Below, piece after piece: positions 25,367 to 33,779 of a stretch of 45,644 bases of DNA; position 1 is the first letter of the stretch; each line of letters begins with the position of its first letter. The translations under genes were made by a program, and so were the position numbers. The notes beneath the pieces were generated by a model. That model made no database searches and was not told where the DNA came from. It saw only the letters and a program-made list of their open reading frames with translations. This DNA comes from Bacteroidales bacterium UBA6244 (GTDB lineage: Bacteria > Bacteroidota > Bacteroidia > Bacteroidales > F082): positions 1-45,644 of the forward strand of contig DJVY01000223.1 in assembly GCA_002440885.1 (NCBI GenBank). The letters run 5' to 3'.

Positions 25367-28300
25367 ATGAAAGCAAAAAATTTAATTCTACTGGTCATAT
25401 TGCTGATCATGATTATCCCGGCAAGGTCGCAACAGCTTGTGAAGGCAACCGCCGATCAGGCAGATACTGAATTATCAATTGTAGTAAGTGAGCCAGAACG
25501 GCTGCTGTTTAGTTTTAGGTCAGCACCTGTGTTTTACACCAACGTAAAATCACAGATAGGCGATTTTGTGCGGTTGTCGGTGTCGGGTTTTGGGAAAAGC
25601 AATGTTATAGGTAGCCCTGAACTGCCTGTTTTTTCAAGATTAATAGAAATACCTCAAGGGGCTGAAGTGGTGACCACCATCAACAGTCAAAAAGTGGTTC
25701 ACTTTAACCTGAGTGATCTGGGTGTTTTCGCGCCTGTCGTTCCACTTCAGCCTTCTCAGCCTAAAAGCGGCACACAATTCCCGGAAGAGATAAACAAGGC
25801 TGTTTATCAATCCAATACCTTTTTCAGTGAGCCTTTGGTGTCAGTGCAAATACTTGGAACACTGCGTGGTGCACGCATCGCGCGCTTATCGGTTTCGCCT
25901 TTTCATTACAATCCGGTGACAGGTGAGGTAATTTACGCTCAACAAATCGATTTTGAGCTTGTTTTTGAAAATGCCGATTTACAAGCCACTGCCGAATTAA
26001 AGAGTAAAACCCGATCACCTTATTTTACAGGTGTATACAACCGTTTGCTCAACAATCAGTACAACCCTGCCAGCCGCGATGAAATTACAAGCTGCCCTGT
26101 GGTTTATGTTATCATTTCAGATCCAATGTTCAAAGGCCAGCTAGATCCTTTTATTGCCTGGAAACGCAGAAAGGGTTTTACAGTGATAGAAGCCTATACC
26201 GATGTGATTGGAGCTACAAAGCCTGCCATAAAAGCGTTTATTCAAGATCTTTACGATAATCCAACCCCCGAACAGCCTGCTCCTTCGTTTGTGCTGTTTG
26301 TTGGCGATATTGGTGAAATACCAGCCTACGATAATGGAAATGGTGTTACCGACCGCAATTACGTTGAATATACAGGCGATCTGTTTCCCGAGATTTACTA
26401 CGGACGTTTTTCTGCGCAAAACGCAACACATCTTCAGCCTTTTATCGATAAATCGCTGATGGTGGAACAATATACTATGCCCAACCCGACTTACCTCGAC
26501 ACTGTGGTGATGGTAGCAGGAATGGACGCCGGTTATGGTGCAAGTCATGGAAATGGCCAGATCAATTACGGGACAATCAACTATTTTAACGAAGACCACG
26601 GGATATTTTCCCACACCTACCTTTATCCGGCATCAGGCAGCAACGCCGCCAACATGAGGCAGAATATCAGCGATGGGGTGAGTTTTGCTAATTATACCGC
26701 CCACTGTAGCCCTTCCGGCTGGGCCGATCCTTCCTTTTCGCAGAGTGATATCCCTAATTTGGCAAACACCAACCAATATGGTCTCTTAATAGGTAACTGC
26801 TGTTCTTCGAGCGAGTATCAAACAAGTTGCTTTGGCGAAGACATTGTTCGTGCTCCCGGAAAAGGAGCAGTTGGCTATATCGGAGCCTCTAACAGTACCT
26901 ACTGGGATGAAGATTTTTATTTTGGTGTTGGACTTGGTACCATAAGCGAAAACCCACCTTCTTACTACGAAACCGGATTGGGTAATTACGATCGGGCTTT
27001 TCATGATCATGGTGAACCGCAAACAGATTGGTATACGACGATGGCTCAACATATTTTTGCCGGAAATATGGCTGTTTCTGAAAGTAATAGCTCACGCAAA
27101 GAATACTATTGGGATATTTATAACCTAATGGGCGATCCATCGTTAATGATTTATTATTCTGTGCCTGAAGATATGCCCGTGGTTCATGAACAATTTATTA
27201 TGATCGGGAGTGAAGAGTTTGTAGTGGAAACTGCACCTTATGCATATCTTGCCCTGAATTATAATGGCGCACTGAAAACCACTGCTCTGGCCGATGAAAA
27301 TGGAATGGCTATCTTAGTGTTCGATCCGATTTCTTCACCCGGATGGGCTGAACTTGTTATTACAGCACAGAATTTTAAACCGTTGATAGAAAACATCCAG
27401 GTTTTTGCACCCAACGGGCCTTATTGCATTTACGAAGCCCATGAAGTAAGTGACGACAGCCTGGGCAACAACAACCACCATGCTGACTATAACGAGCAGG
27501 CATTTCTGACTGTGACCATGAACAACTACGGTAATGAAGTGGCCAGCGGAGTTAGTGCTTCCATTTCATCTGCCAATGATCATGTTGCTATTCTTAATGG
27601 TACGGCGTATTATGGCGAGATGCCAATTAACCAAAGCACCGTGGTTGAAAAAGGATTTTTAATACAATTATCCGATAATGTACCCGATCAACAAGAGCTT
27701 TTGTTTACCCTCACTGCTACCGACGATCAGGATTCAAGCTGGCAAAGTGAATTCTCTGTTACAGCCTATGCCCCCAACATGAATTCAGGTCAGATGATAG
27801 TACTCGACGCTGTGGGCGGCAATGGCAATGGTCGCCTGGACCCGGGTGAGACCGCTACACTTAAGTTTGTTACCACCAATACCGGACATGCTGTAATAAA
27901 CAATGTAACCGCCTCGCTGGTTGCTTATAATCCTTTTATAACCGTGCTAAGTGGTGACACAGTTTTGCCGTCAATCACTACATTTGGTGCTTGTTACCCG
28001 CAATTTGAGGTTCAGGTGGCTGAGGTTGTTCCTGATGGCATTTTCGGCGAAATGCACTTTACACTTCAGGGAGCTGGGTATGTAGTGATGAAAGCCTATT
28101 ACCCCCGTATTGGATTGTTGGTAGAAGACTGGGAGACAGGAAATTTTAGTAAGTTCGACTGGCATTCGGATGGCGATCTGCCCTGGACGATAAACAATCA
28201 GTACCCTTATCAGGGTTATTATGATGTTAAATCAGGAAGTATTGGCGACAACCAGACCACTGAATTTTATATTACGTATCAGGTGATGTCGAACGACAGC

Positions 28301-29341
28301 ATTTCGTTTTACAAGAAAGTGAGCTCTGAGCCGGATTTCGACAAATTGAAATTCTATATCGATAACACCCTTAAAAATAGCTGGTCGGGGACAACTCAGG
28401 GGTGGACCCGCGAGGTATTTCCTGTAACTTCTGGGGTGCACACTTTCAGGTGGTCTTACGAAAAGGATTTCTCCGGACAGGGAGGTTCTGACCGCGCATG
28501 GATTGACTACATTGGCCTGCCTACCATGATGGCAACCACTGTATTTGCCGGACCTGACGATGTTACGTGCGAGGGCAACGATTTTCAATGTATGGGATCG
28601 GCAACGAATTTTGTTTCGCTGCAATGGGTAACCACCGGGTCGGGGACGTTTGACCTGCCTGAGGTGCTTAATCCTGTGTATGTGCCTTCAGAGGAAGACC
28701 TTCAGGTTGGACACGTGAATCTTTGTCTCACATTGATTGACGTGGATGGGCAGCCGGCAAGCGACACCATGCAGTTGAGATTTGATTATACCCCTGAAGC
28801 GCCCTTCAAACCGGAAGGGCCTGAGCAGGTCGACCTTCAGGTAACCACCCAAAGTAATTACGTCGTTATCCCGGTAACTGGCGTGACGGCTTATTCGTGG
28901 GAAATTTATCCTCCGGAAGCCGGAACTATTTCGGGTACTTCCACAACCGGAACTGCCTATTGGAATACCCAATTTGAAGGTTCTGCATGGATAAAAGTGG
29001 CTGGTTTTAATGGTTGCGGTGCTGGTGCTTTTTCCGACAGTCTGGAAGTGATACTTGCTAACCCCGTCGGGATAACCCCAGTGGCTGATGTTGTAAGCGT
29101 TAGTGTAATACCTAATCCAAATAATGGTGATTTTTATCTTAAAATAAACTCATGTGCTAAACATACAGTTCGTGTTTCTGTCACCAACAGCTATGGACAG
29201 CGTATCATACCTGATGCTGCCTACGATTTTGCCGGGAATTTCCAAAAGAGCTATTCATTAAACGGGTTGCCTCATGGAATAGTTTATGTCCGAGTTCAGG
29301 GCGATAATTTTAATGTTGTAAAAAAGGTTTTGATCAAATAA
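25367..29341 (+). CDS. gingipain-like C25 cysteine peptidase with T9SS sorting domain (paralog 3)
   Basis: A 1324-residue secreted peptidase, very like paralog 1 through propeptide and catalytic domain. The dyad is H446 in NYTAHC and C478 in IGNCCSSSEY. After an Ig-like domain and two CARDB-like domains it differs: a jelly-roll domain (about 917-1055, opening VEDWETGNFSKFDW and containing SFYKKVSSEPDFDKLKFYID) of the kind that follows peptidases and adhesins in Bacteroidota, then two PKD/Ig-like domains, and a T9SS sorting domain (IPNPNNGDFYLK, from about 1246). The Rossmann-like domain of the other two is absent. The signal peptide ends near ARSQ. The start is the ATG at 25367; the frame opens earlier with TTG. 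Confidence 0.92.
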   Translation: MKAKNLILLVILLIMIIPARSQQLVKATADQADTELSIVVSEPERLLFSFRSAPVFYTNVKSQIGDFVRLSVSGFGKSNVIGSPELPVFSRLIEIPQGAEVVTTINSQKVVHFNLSDLGVFAPVVPLQPSQPKSGTQFPEEINKAVYQSNTFFSEPLVSVQILGTLRGARIARLSVSPFHYNPVTGEVIYAQQIDFELVFENADLQATAELKSKTRSPYFTGVYNRLLNNQYNPASRDEITSCPVVYVIISDPMFKGQLDPFIAWKRRKGFTVIEAYTDVIGATKPAIKAFIQDLYDNPTPEQPAPSFVLFVGDIGEIPAYDNGNGVTDRNYVEYTGDLFPEIYYGRFSAQNATHLQPFIDKSLMVEQYTMPNPTYLDTVVMVAGMDAGYGASHGNGQINYGTINYFNEDHGIFSHTYLYPASGSNAANMRQNISDGVSFANYTAHCSPSGWADPSFSQSDIPNLANTNQYGLLIGNCCSSSEYQTSCFGEDIVRAPGKGAVGYIGASNSTYWDEDFYFGVGLGTISENPPSYYETGLGNYDRAFHDHGEPQTDWYTTMAQHIFAGNMAVSESNSSRKEYYWDIYNLMGDPSLMIYYSVPEDMPVVHEQFIMIGSEEFVVETAPYAYLALNYNGALKTTALADENGMAILVFDPISSPGWAELVITAQNFKPLIENIQVFAPNGPYCIYEAHEVSDDSLGNNNHHADYNEQAFLTVTMNNYGNEVASGVSASISSANDHVAILNGTAYYGEMPINQSTVVEKGFLIQLSDNVPDQQELLFTLTATDDQDSSWQSEFSVTAYAPNMNSGQMIVLDAVGGNGNGRLDPGETATLKFVTTNTGHAVINNVTASLVAYNPFITVLSGDTVLPSITTFGACYPQFEVQVAEVVPDGIFGEMHFTLQGAGYVVMKAYYPRIGLLVEDWETGNFSKFDWHSDGDLPWTINNQYPYQGYYDVKSGSIGDNQTTEFYITYQVMSNDSISFYKKVSSEPDFDKLKFYIDNTLKNSWSGTTQGWTREVFPVTSGVHTFRWSYEKDFSGQGGSDRAWIDYIGLPTMMATTVFAGPDDVTCEGNDFQCMGSATNFVSLQWVTTGSGTFDLPEVLNPVYVPSEEDLQVGHVNLCLTLIDVDGQPASDTMQLRFDYTPEAPFKPEGPEQVDLQVTTQSNYVVIPVTGVTAYSWEIYPPEAGTISGTSTTGTAYWNTQFEGSAWIKVAGFNGCGAGAFSDSLEVILANPVGITPVADVVSVSVIPNPNNGDFYLKINSCAKHTVRVSVTNSYGQRIIPDAAYDFAGNFQKSYSLNGLPHGIVYVRVQGDNFNVVKKVLIK

Positions 29342-29368
29342 ATCGTACCTCCGTTTTTACAGAAGTGC

Positions 29369-29376
29369 TAACTTTG
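29369..29376 (+). promoter_or_regulatory. ferritin -7 element TAACTTTG
   Basis: An exact TAnnTTTG match 37 bases before the ferritin ATG, identical to the element before gingipain-like paralog 3. Confidence 0.5.
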
Positions 29377-29413
29377 TATTCATCTAATTAAAAAGCTAAT
29401 TAATATTTCAACT

Positions 29414-29926
29414 ATGATCAATTTAAAAGTTCAGGAAGCCATAAACAACCAAATCAAAAAGGAAGAATTTTCTTCCAGATTGTATCTTTCTATGGCCATT
29501 TGGGCCGAAGCCAACAGGTTTCCGGGTGCGGCCTCGTTTTTATATCAACATGCCGAAGAAGAACGCATGCATATGATGAAGCTTATACGTTATGTGGTAA
29601 GCAGGGGTGGTAATGCTCGTGTTGAGGAAATAGAAAAGCCGGAGTCTGAGTTTGACTCGTTGAATGACGTTTTCTCGAAAATTCTGGCCCATGAAGAATA
29701 CATCACAGCTTCTATTAATGATTTATATGGTGTTACAATAGAGGAAAAAGACTACACCACCGGTAACTTTTTGCAGTGGTTTATAACGGAGCAACTGGAA
29801 GAAGAAAACCTGATGAGTACGATTTTAGATAAAATCTCTCTTGTAGGTTCTGACAAGGCCGGGATGTTTCATATCGATAAGGAACTAGAGACCATGGCTG
29901 TAGCCGGAAACACTCCAGCTGTTTAA
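29414..29926 (+). CDS. ftnA: bacterial ferritin (FtnA-like)
   Basis: A 170-residue non-haem ferritin that assembles into a 24-subunit iron store. Four-helix bundle features are clear, and the ferroxidase centre can be traced: glutamate near residue 18 (KEEFSSRLYLSMA), EEERMH near 48-53, a glutamate in HEEYITASI, and the EQLEEENL stretch (about 129-136) of the third site. The length matches E. coli FtnA (165). It is a single gene between gingipain-like paralog 3 and a convergent DUF3109 gene, with its own promoter and a terminator. No iron-regulator site is obvious. Confidence 0.96.
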   Translation: MINLKVQEAINNQIKKEEFSSRLYLSMAIWAEANRFPGAASFLYQHAEEERMHMMKLIRYVVSRGGNARVEEIEKPESEFDSLNDVFSKILAHEEYITASINDLYGVTIEEKDYTTGNFLQWFITEQLEEENLMSTILDKISLVGSDKAGMFHIDKELETMAVAGNTPAV

Positions 29927-29931
29927 TGCTC

Positions 29932-29974
29932 AAAAAAGCCACAAGAAGTGTTCTCTAAAACATGGTGGCTTTTT
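29932..29974. terminator. bidirectional terminator, ferritin / DUF3109
   Basis: A-run plus GCCAC (29933-29942) pairs with GTGGC plus T-run (29965-29974), giving a ten-pair stem with a 22-base loop and T-rich tails on both strands. It lies between convergent genes. Confidence 0.8.
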
Positions 29975-29984
29975 CTTTCTTCTT

Positions 29985-30542
29985 CTATTTATTATAGGAT
30001 ACGACCAGCTTGTCGTACCATTCTTTTCCGAATTTCCTGATCAGGGGAGTTTTCAGGTAGACATAAAGAGGTTCACCTTGCTTTTTGCCATAGATCAGTG
30101 CCGGTGCACAAATAGACCATTGGTGGTAGTTGATCGCGGTGGTGTTGCCTACCTGTGACAGACGAATAGGGTATAAATGACACGATATGGGCTTTTGGAA
30201 AGGAGTTTTTTTCTCCTCCCAGGCTTTTTCGATGGCACAATACCTGATTTCTCCTTCCTGGAATAAGAAGGCACAGGCACTGTCGTTTACGAGGGGTGTG
30301 GCGTAATCCCCTTCCATGTCGTAGTCGAATACGCCGGATTTTTCGATTACCGCAATTCCTTCCGGCTCCATGTAAGGTTTTATTTCCTCTATATAGTCTT
30401 CTAAAACAGATATTTCAGATTCTTCCAATGGGGCACCAGCATCTCCCTCTACACAGCAGTCGCCATGGCATGCCTGCAAATTACAAGCAAAAAAGACTTC
30501 TTTCAGATCATCCGAAACCAATATGTCATCTACAACAATCAT
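29985..30542 (-). CDS. DUF3109 family cysteine-rich protein
   Basis: A 185-residue protein with the family pattern: an MIVVDDILVS opening, then CNLQACHGDCCVEGDAGAPLEESE (C20, C25, C29, C30), a central SACAFL and a C-terminal ISCHLYPIR and SICAPA. Eight cysteines in this arrangement suggest a metal or iron-sulfur site like that of the YkgJ/CxxCxxCC type families, but the function is unknown. The frame extends upstream to 30596, but the promoter core at 30548-30555 lies inside that extension and the family begins at this ATG. It is a single gene convergent with ferritin. Confidence 0.88.
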   Translation of the reverse strand: MIVVDDILVSDDLKEVFFACNLQACHGDCCVEGDAGAPLEESEISVLEDYIEEIKPYMEPEGIAVIEKSGVFDYDMEGDYATPLVNDSACAFLFQEGEIRYCAIEKAWEEKKTPFQKPISCHLYPIRLSQVGNTTAINYHQWSICAPALIYGKKQGEPLYVYLKTPLIRKFGKEWYDKLVVSYNK

Positions 30543-30547
30543 GGCGG

Positions 30548-30555
30548 CAAAAGTA
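30548..30555 (-). promoter_or_regulatory. DUF3109 -7 element TACTTTTG, leaderless transcript predicted
   Basis: An exact minus-strand consensus match ending five bases before the ATG at 30542, so the mRNA would start at or within a couple of bases of the start codon. Confidence 0.5.
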
Positions 30556-30633
30556 AGAAGAACTTCTTGATAGGCGCGAAAAAAACACGAGTTCATTAAA
30601 CGGAAATTGTCCTCATAAACGCAATAAATTACT

Positions 30634-30641
30634 TACTTTTG
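30634..30641 (+). promoter_or_regulatory. argF -7 element TACTTTTG
   Basis: An exact TAnnTTTG match 50 bases before the argF ATG. The nearest TTG upstream is 24 bases away, slightly too far. Confidence 0.5.
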
Positions 30642-30691
30642 TGCCCGTTAATATGCATAATCGTTTAATAACCTTTAATTAAGCAATAGCT

Positions 30692-31693
30692 ATGGCTTTC
30701 AATTTAAGAAATAGAAACTTTCTGAAACTGTTGGATTTCACCCCACAGGAAATTAAATTTTTACTCGACCTGTCAATGGACCTCAAAAAGGCGAAATACG
30801 CAGGTACAGAGCAACCCCGGCTAACGGGCAAAAACATCGCGCTTATCTTCGAAAAAGCTTCAACCCGTACACGTTGTGCTTTCGAAACTGCCGCCTACGA
30901 TCAAGGGGCAAAAGTGACTTACCTGGGGCCTTCAGGTTCTCAGATAGGCAAGAAGGAATCGATGAAAGATACCGCCCGTGTACTTGGTCGCATGTACGAC
31001 GGAATTGAATACCGCGGATTTGGTCAGGCCATTGTTGAAGAACTCGGAAAATATGCCGGTGTTCCTGTCTGGAACGGACTTACCGATGAATTCCACCCTA
31101 CGCAGATTCTGGCCGATTTCCTCACCATGATGGAGCATTCCGATAAGCCATTGCATCAGGTAAGCTTCGCTTATTGTGGCGATGCCCGCAACAACATGGG
31201 CAACTCATTGATGGTTGGAGCTGCCAAAATGGGTATGGATTTCCGTGCCGTTGCACCTAAAAAGTTGTGGCCTGAAGAATCACTCGTTAACGAGTGCCTG
31301 GCTATCGCCAAAGAAACCGGAGCTAAAATCACCCTTACCGAAAGCGTGGATGATGGCGTGGCTGGTGTCGATTTTCTCTACACTGACGTTTGGGTAAGCA
31401 TGGGCGAACCTGATAGCGTATGGCAGGAGCGTATCGAACTGATGTTGCCTTATCAGGTGAATAAAGAAATGTTGGAGAAAACCAAAAACCCCAAAGTTAA
31501 ATTCTTGCATTGTCTTCCTGCTTTCCATAACCGCGAAACCATTGTTGGCGAAGAAATTTTCCAAAAATATGGTGTTGATGGCATGGAGGTTACCGACGAT
31601 GTATTTGAATCGCCGGCCTCTATCGTTTTCGATGAAGCTGAAAACCGCCTTCATACCATCAAAGCAGTGATGGTGGCTACCCTGGGTGCTTAA
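30692..31693 (+). CDS. argF: ornithine carbamoyltransferase
   Basis: A 333-residue transcarbamylase that makes citrulline from ornithine and carbamoyl phosphate. The carbamoyl phosphate motif STRTR is at 57-61, HPTQ at 135-138, the ornithine loop DVWVSMGE at 232-239, and FLHCLPAFHN at 271-280 with the catalytic cysteine. The sequence is strikingly close to the E. coli ArgF/ArgI type. Many Bacteroidota use an acetylornithine transcarbamylase instead, which differs at these motifs, so this member may serve a canonical or a catabolic pathway. No other arg gene lies beside it. A strong terminator follows directly. Confidence 0.96.
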   Translation: MAFNLRNRNFLKLLDFTPQEIKFLLDLSMDLKKAKYAGTEQPRLTGKNIALIFEKASTRTRCAFETAAYDQGAKVTYLGPSGSQIGKKESMKDTARVLGRMYDGIEYRGFGQAIVEELGKYAGVPVWNGLTDEFHPTQILADFLTMMEHSDKPLHQVSFAYCGDARNNMGNSLMVGAAKMGMDFRAVAPKKLWPEESLVNECLAIAKETGAKITLTESVDDGVAGVDFLYTDVWVSMGEPDSVWQERIELMLPYQVNKEMLEKTKNPKVKFLHCLPAFHNRETIVGEEIFQKYGVDGMEVTDDVFESPASIVFDEAENRLHTIKAVMVATLGA

Positions 31694-31700
31694 AAAACGT

Positions 31701-31733
31701 ATTCCGGGAAGGGATGCCTTCCCGGAATTTTAT
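31701..31733 (+). terminator. strong intrinsic terminator after argF
   Basis: A perfect 12-bp stem (ATTCCGGGAAGG with CCTTCCCGGAAT, 31701-31712 and 31717-31728) has a GATG loop and is followed by a T-rich tail. Confidence 0.92.
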
Positions 31734-31756
31734 TTTCTTTCAAAATATTTATAAAA

Positions 31757-31966
31757 ATGAAAACTAGAGAATATGTATGTGCCAAGTGTGGCAGTAAACA
31801 GTACGTTGTGGATGAAATTAGAACTGTTGGAGGACCGTTGGCGAAGATATTCGATGTGCAAAACAAAAAGTTTACTGTGGTTTCGTGCACCCAATGTGGG
31901 TATTCGGAATTGTATAAACGAACAACAGGCACTTTTGGTAACGTATTGGACTTTTTTACAAACTAA
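31757..31966 (+). CDS. small zinc-ribbon protein
   Basis: A 69-residue protein with two CxxC knuckles (CAKCG near residue 8 and CTQCGYSELY near 44) around a central beta segment, the layout of zinc-ribbon nucleic-acid-binding proteins related to the UPF/Nudix-N zinc-ribbon group. It probably binds one zinc. It ends two bases before the glyS start, so the two are co-transcribed and perhaps coupled. The cellular role is unknown; the link to translation is inferred only from position. Confidence 0.82.
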   Translation: MKTREYVCAKCGSKQYVVDEIRTVGGPLAKIFDVQNKKFTVVSCTQCGYSELYKRTTGTFGNVLDFFTN

Positions 31967-31968
31967 CT

Positions 31969-33498
31969 ATGGCTAATCAGGAAGATTTATTCAAAAAAAT
32001 TATTGCCCATGCGAAAGAGTATGGTTTCATCTTTCCCTCCAGCGAAATTTATGACGGGTTAAGTGCTGTTTATGATTATGGACAAAATGGCTCGGAGTTG
32101 AAAAAAAATATCCGCGATTATTGGTGGAAATCGATGGTGCAAATGCACGAGAATATCGTGGGGATTGATGCCGCTATTTTTATGCATCCCACCACCTGGA
32201 AGGCTTCCGGTCATGTGGACGCTTTCAGCGATCCGCTTATCGACAACAAAGACTCGAAGAAAAGATACCGCGCTGATGTTTTAGTCGAAGATCATATGGC
32301 TAAAATTGAAGCAAAAATCACGAAAGAAGTTGAAAAAGCCCGCGCCCGTTTTGGCGATAGTTTTGATGAAGAACAGTTTCGTAATACCAATGCGCGTGTT
32401 CTGGAAAACCAAAACAAAATAGACGAAATAAGAACAACCTTCTTTTCTGCCCTGGAAAGGGAGGATATGGCCGCTGTAAAAGCCATTATCGAAGACCTGG
32501 AGATCGTATGTCCGGTTAGTGGCTCGCGTAACTGGACTGAAGTAAGGCAGTTTAACCTGATGTTCAGTACCAATATGGGCTCCGTGGCTGAAGGGGCTAC
32601 TGAAATTTACCTGCGTCCTGAAACGGCCCAAGGTATTTTTGTGAATTACCTCAATGTCCAAAAAACCGGTCGCATGAAAATACCCTTTGGCATAGCGCAA
32701 ACGGGTAAAGCCTTTAGAAATGAGATTGTAGCACGTCAGTTTATTTTCCGGATGCGCGAGTTTGAACAAATGGAAATGCAGTTTTTCGTCCGACCCGGCG
32801 AGGAAATTAAATGGTATCAGTATTGGAAAGAAGAACGCATGAAATGGCATCTGTCTTTGGGTATTTCTGCCGAAAAATACAGGTTTCATGATCATGATAA
32901 ACTGGCACATTACGCCAATGCCGCTGCTGACATCGAGTTCGATTTCCCAATCGGATTTAAAGAACTCGAAGGGATTCACTCGCGTACCGATTTCGATTTA
33001 AGTGCCCACGAAAAATTCAGTGGTAAAAAACTCCGGTATCACGATCCCGAACTCAACGAAAATTATGTGCCTTATGTTGTGGAGACAAGCATTGGACTCG
33101 ACAGGATGTTTTTGGCTGTACTCAGTAATGCCTACTGTGAGGAAAGTCTTGAGGACGGGTCAGAGCGTGTGGTGATGAAAATCCCTCCCTTCCTTGCTCC
33201 TTATAAGGTGGCCATTTTCCCACTGATAAAAAAAGACGGACTCCCTGAAAAAGCCAGAGAAGTTATGGATGTGCTTAAATCAGATTTCATGTGTTTTTAT
33301 GAAGAAAAAGATGCCATCGGAAAACGTTACCGGCGACATGATGCCATAGGTACACCTTTCTGTATTACCATCGATCATCAAACCCTTGAAGACAATACCG
33401 TTACACTGCGCGAACGTGATTCCATGCAACAAACCCGCGTAGAGGTGGCGGAACTGGAACTGATTATAAGTAAAAAGCTTAAAAATCAGGCTGTTTAG
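31969..33498 (+). CDS. glyS: glycyl-tRNA synthetase (alpha-2, eukaryotic/archaeal type)
   Basis: A 509-residue class II synthetase of the single-chain dimeric type, not the alpha2-beta2 GlyQ/GlyS type. Signs are the opening with GFIFPSSEIYDGLSAVYDYG, motif 2 around FRNEIVARQFIFRMREFEQMEMQ (broken here by charged residues), motif 3 near SIGLDRMF, and a C-terminal anticodon-binding domain (about 410-500, KVAIFPLIKKDGLPEKA). It charges tRNA-Gly. An internal insert (about 105-155) is rich in charged residues and coil-like. It follows the zinc-ribbon gene by two bases, and a weak hairpin with a T-run ends the unit. Confidence 0.96.
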   Translation: MANQEDLFKKIIAHAKEYGFIFPSSEIYDGLSAVYDYGQNGSELKKNIRDYWWKSMVQMHENIVGIDAAIFMHPTTWKASGHVDAFSDPLIDNKDSKKRYRADVLVEDHMAKIEAKITKEVEKARARFGDSFDEEQFRNTNARVLENQNKIDEIRTTFFSALEREDMAAVKAIIEDLEIVCPVSGSRNWTEVRQFNLMFSTNMGSVAEGATEIYLRPETAQGIFVNYLNVQKTGRMKIPFGIAQTGKAFRNEIVARQFIFRMREFEQMEMQFFVRPGEEIKWYQYWKEERMKWHLSLGISAEKYRFHDHDKLAHYANAAADIEFDFPIGFKELEGIHSRTDFDLSAHEKFSGKKLRYHDPELNENYVPYVVETSIGLDRMFLAVLSNAYCEESLEDGSERVVMKIPPFLAPYKVAIFPLIKKDGLPEKAREVMDVLKSDFMCFYEEKDAIGKRYRRHDAIGTPFCITIDHQTLEDNTVTLRERDSMQQTRVEVAELELIISKKLKNQAV

Positions 33499-33501
33499 TT
33501 G

Positions 33502-33521
33502 GGTTGCAGATCAACCTTTTT
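33502..33521 (+). terminator. weak terminator after glyS
   Basis: GGTTG (33502-33506), a CAGAT loop, CAACC (33512-33516), then five T. The stem is only five pairs. Confidence 0.5.
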
Positions 33522-33617
33522 CGAAGAGTTTTCCGCCATTGTCTGAACTTTTCCTTTGGGTAGATGTTTAGAATGAATATAAATTGTTTTCTTTTTCAAG
33601 GTAGCCATGTTTTGATA

Positions 33618-33649
33618 TTGCGTCATGGTGTGTTTCTGTATTATATTTG
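33618..33649 (+). promoter_or_regulatory. promoter of the 31-residue-repeat protein (TTG-N21-TATATTTG)
   Basis: TTG (33618-33620) and TATATTTG (33642-33649) are 21 bases apart. The leader would be about 125 bases. The rest of the gap 33499-33779 is AT-rich; I see no small gene or RNA in it. Confidence 0.6.
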
Positions 33650-33779
33650 GTGTGAATATTGGATTAAAGAATCCCGGTACGGTGTAAAACTTTGATTTAT
33701 AAGTTTATTTTCCCGATTTCTTCCTTTATTCGTGATACGGTATAGATATCAGATTTATTGCATTATTAAAACCAAAGCC

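Noticed and set aside
32281..32979. A 232-codon open frame on the minus strand inside glyS.
   Set aside because: It is antisense to a clearly real synthetase, and its translation has no domain-like pattern. GC-rich third positions of the real gene create such shadows.
33499..33779. The 281-base gap, checked for a small RNA or gene.
   Set aside because: Only a weak terminator and a promoter could be supported. No riboswitch-like or tRNA-like fold was seen by eye.
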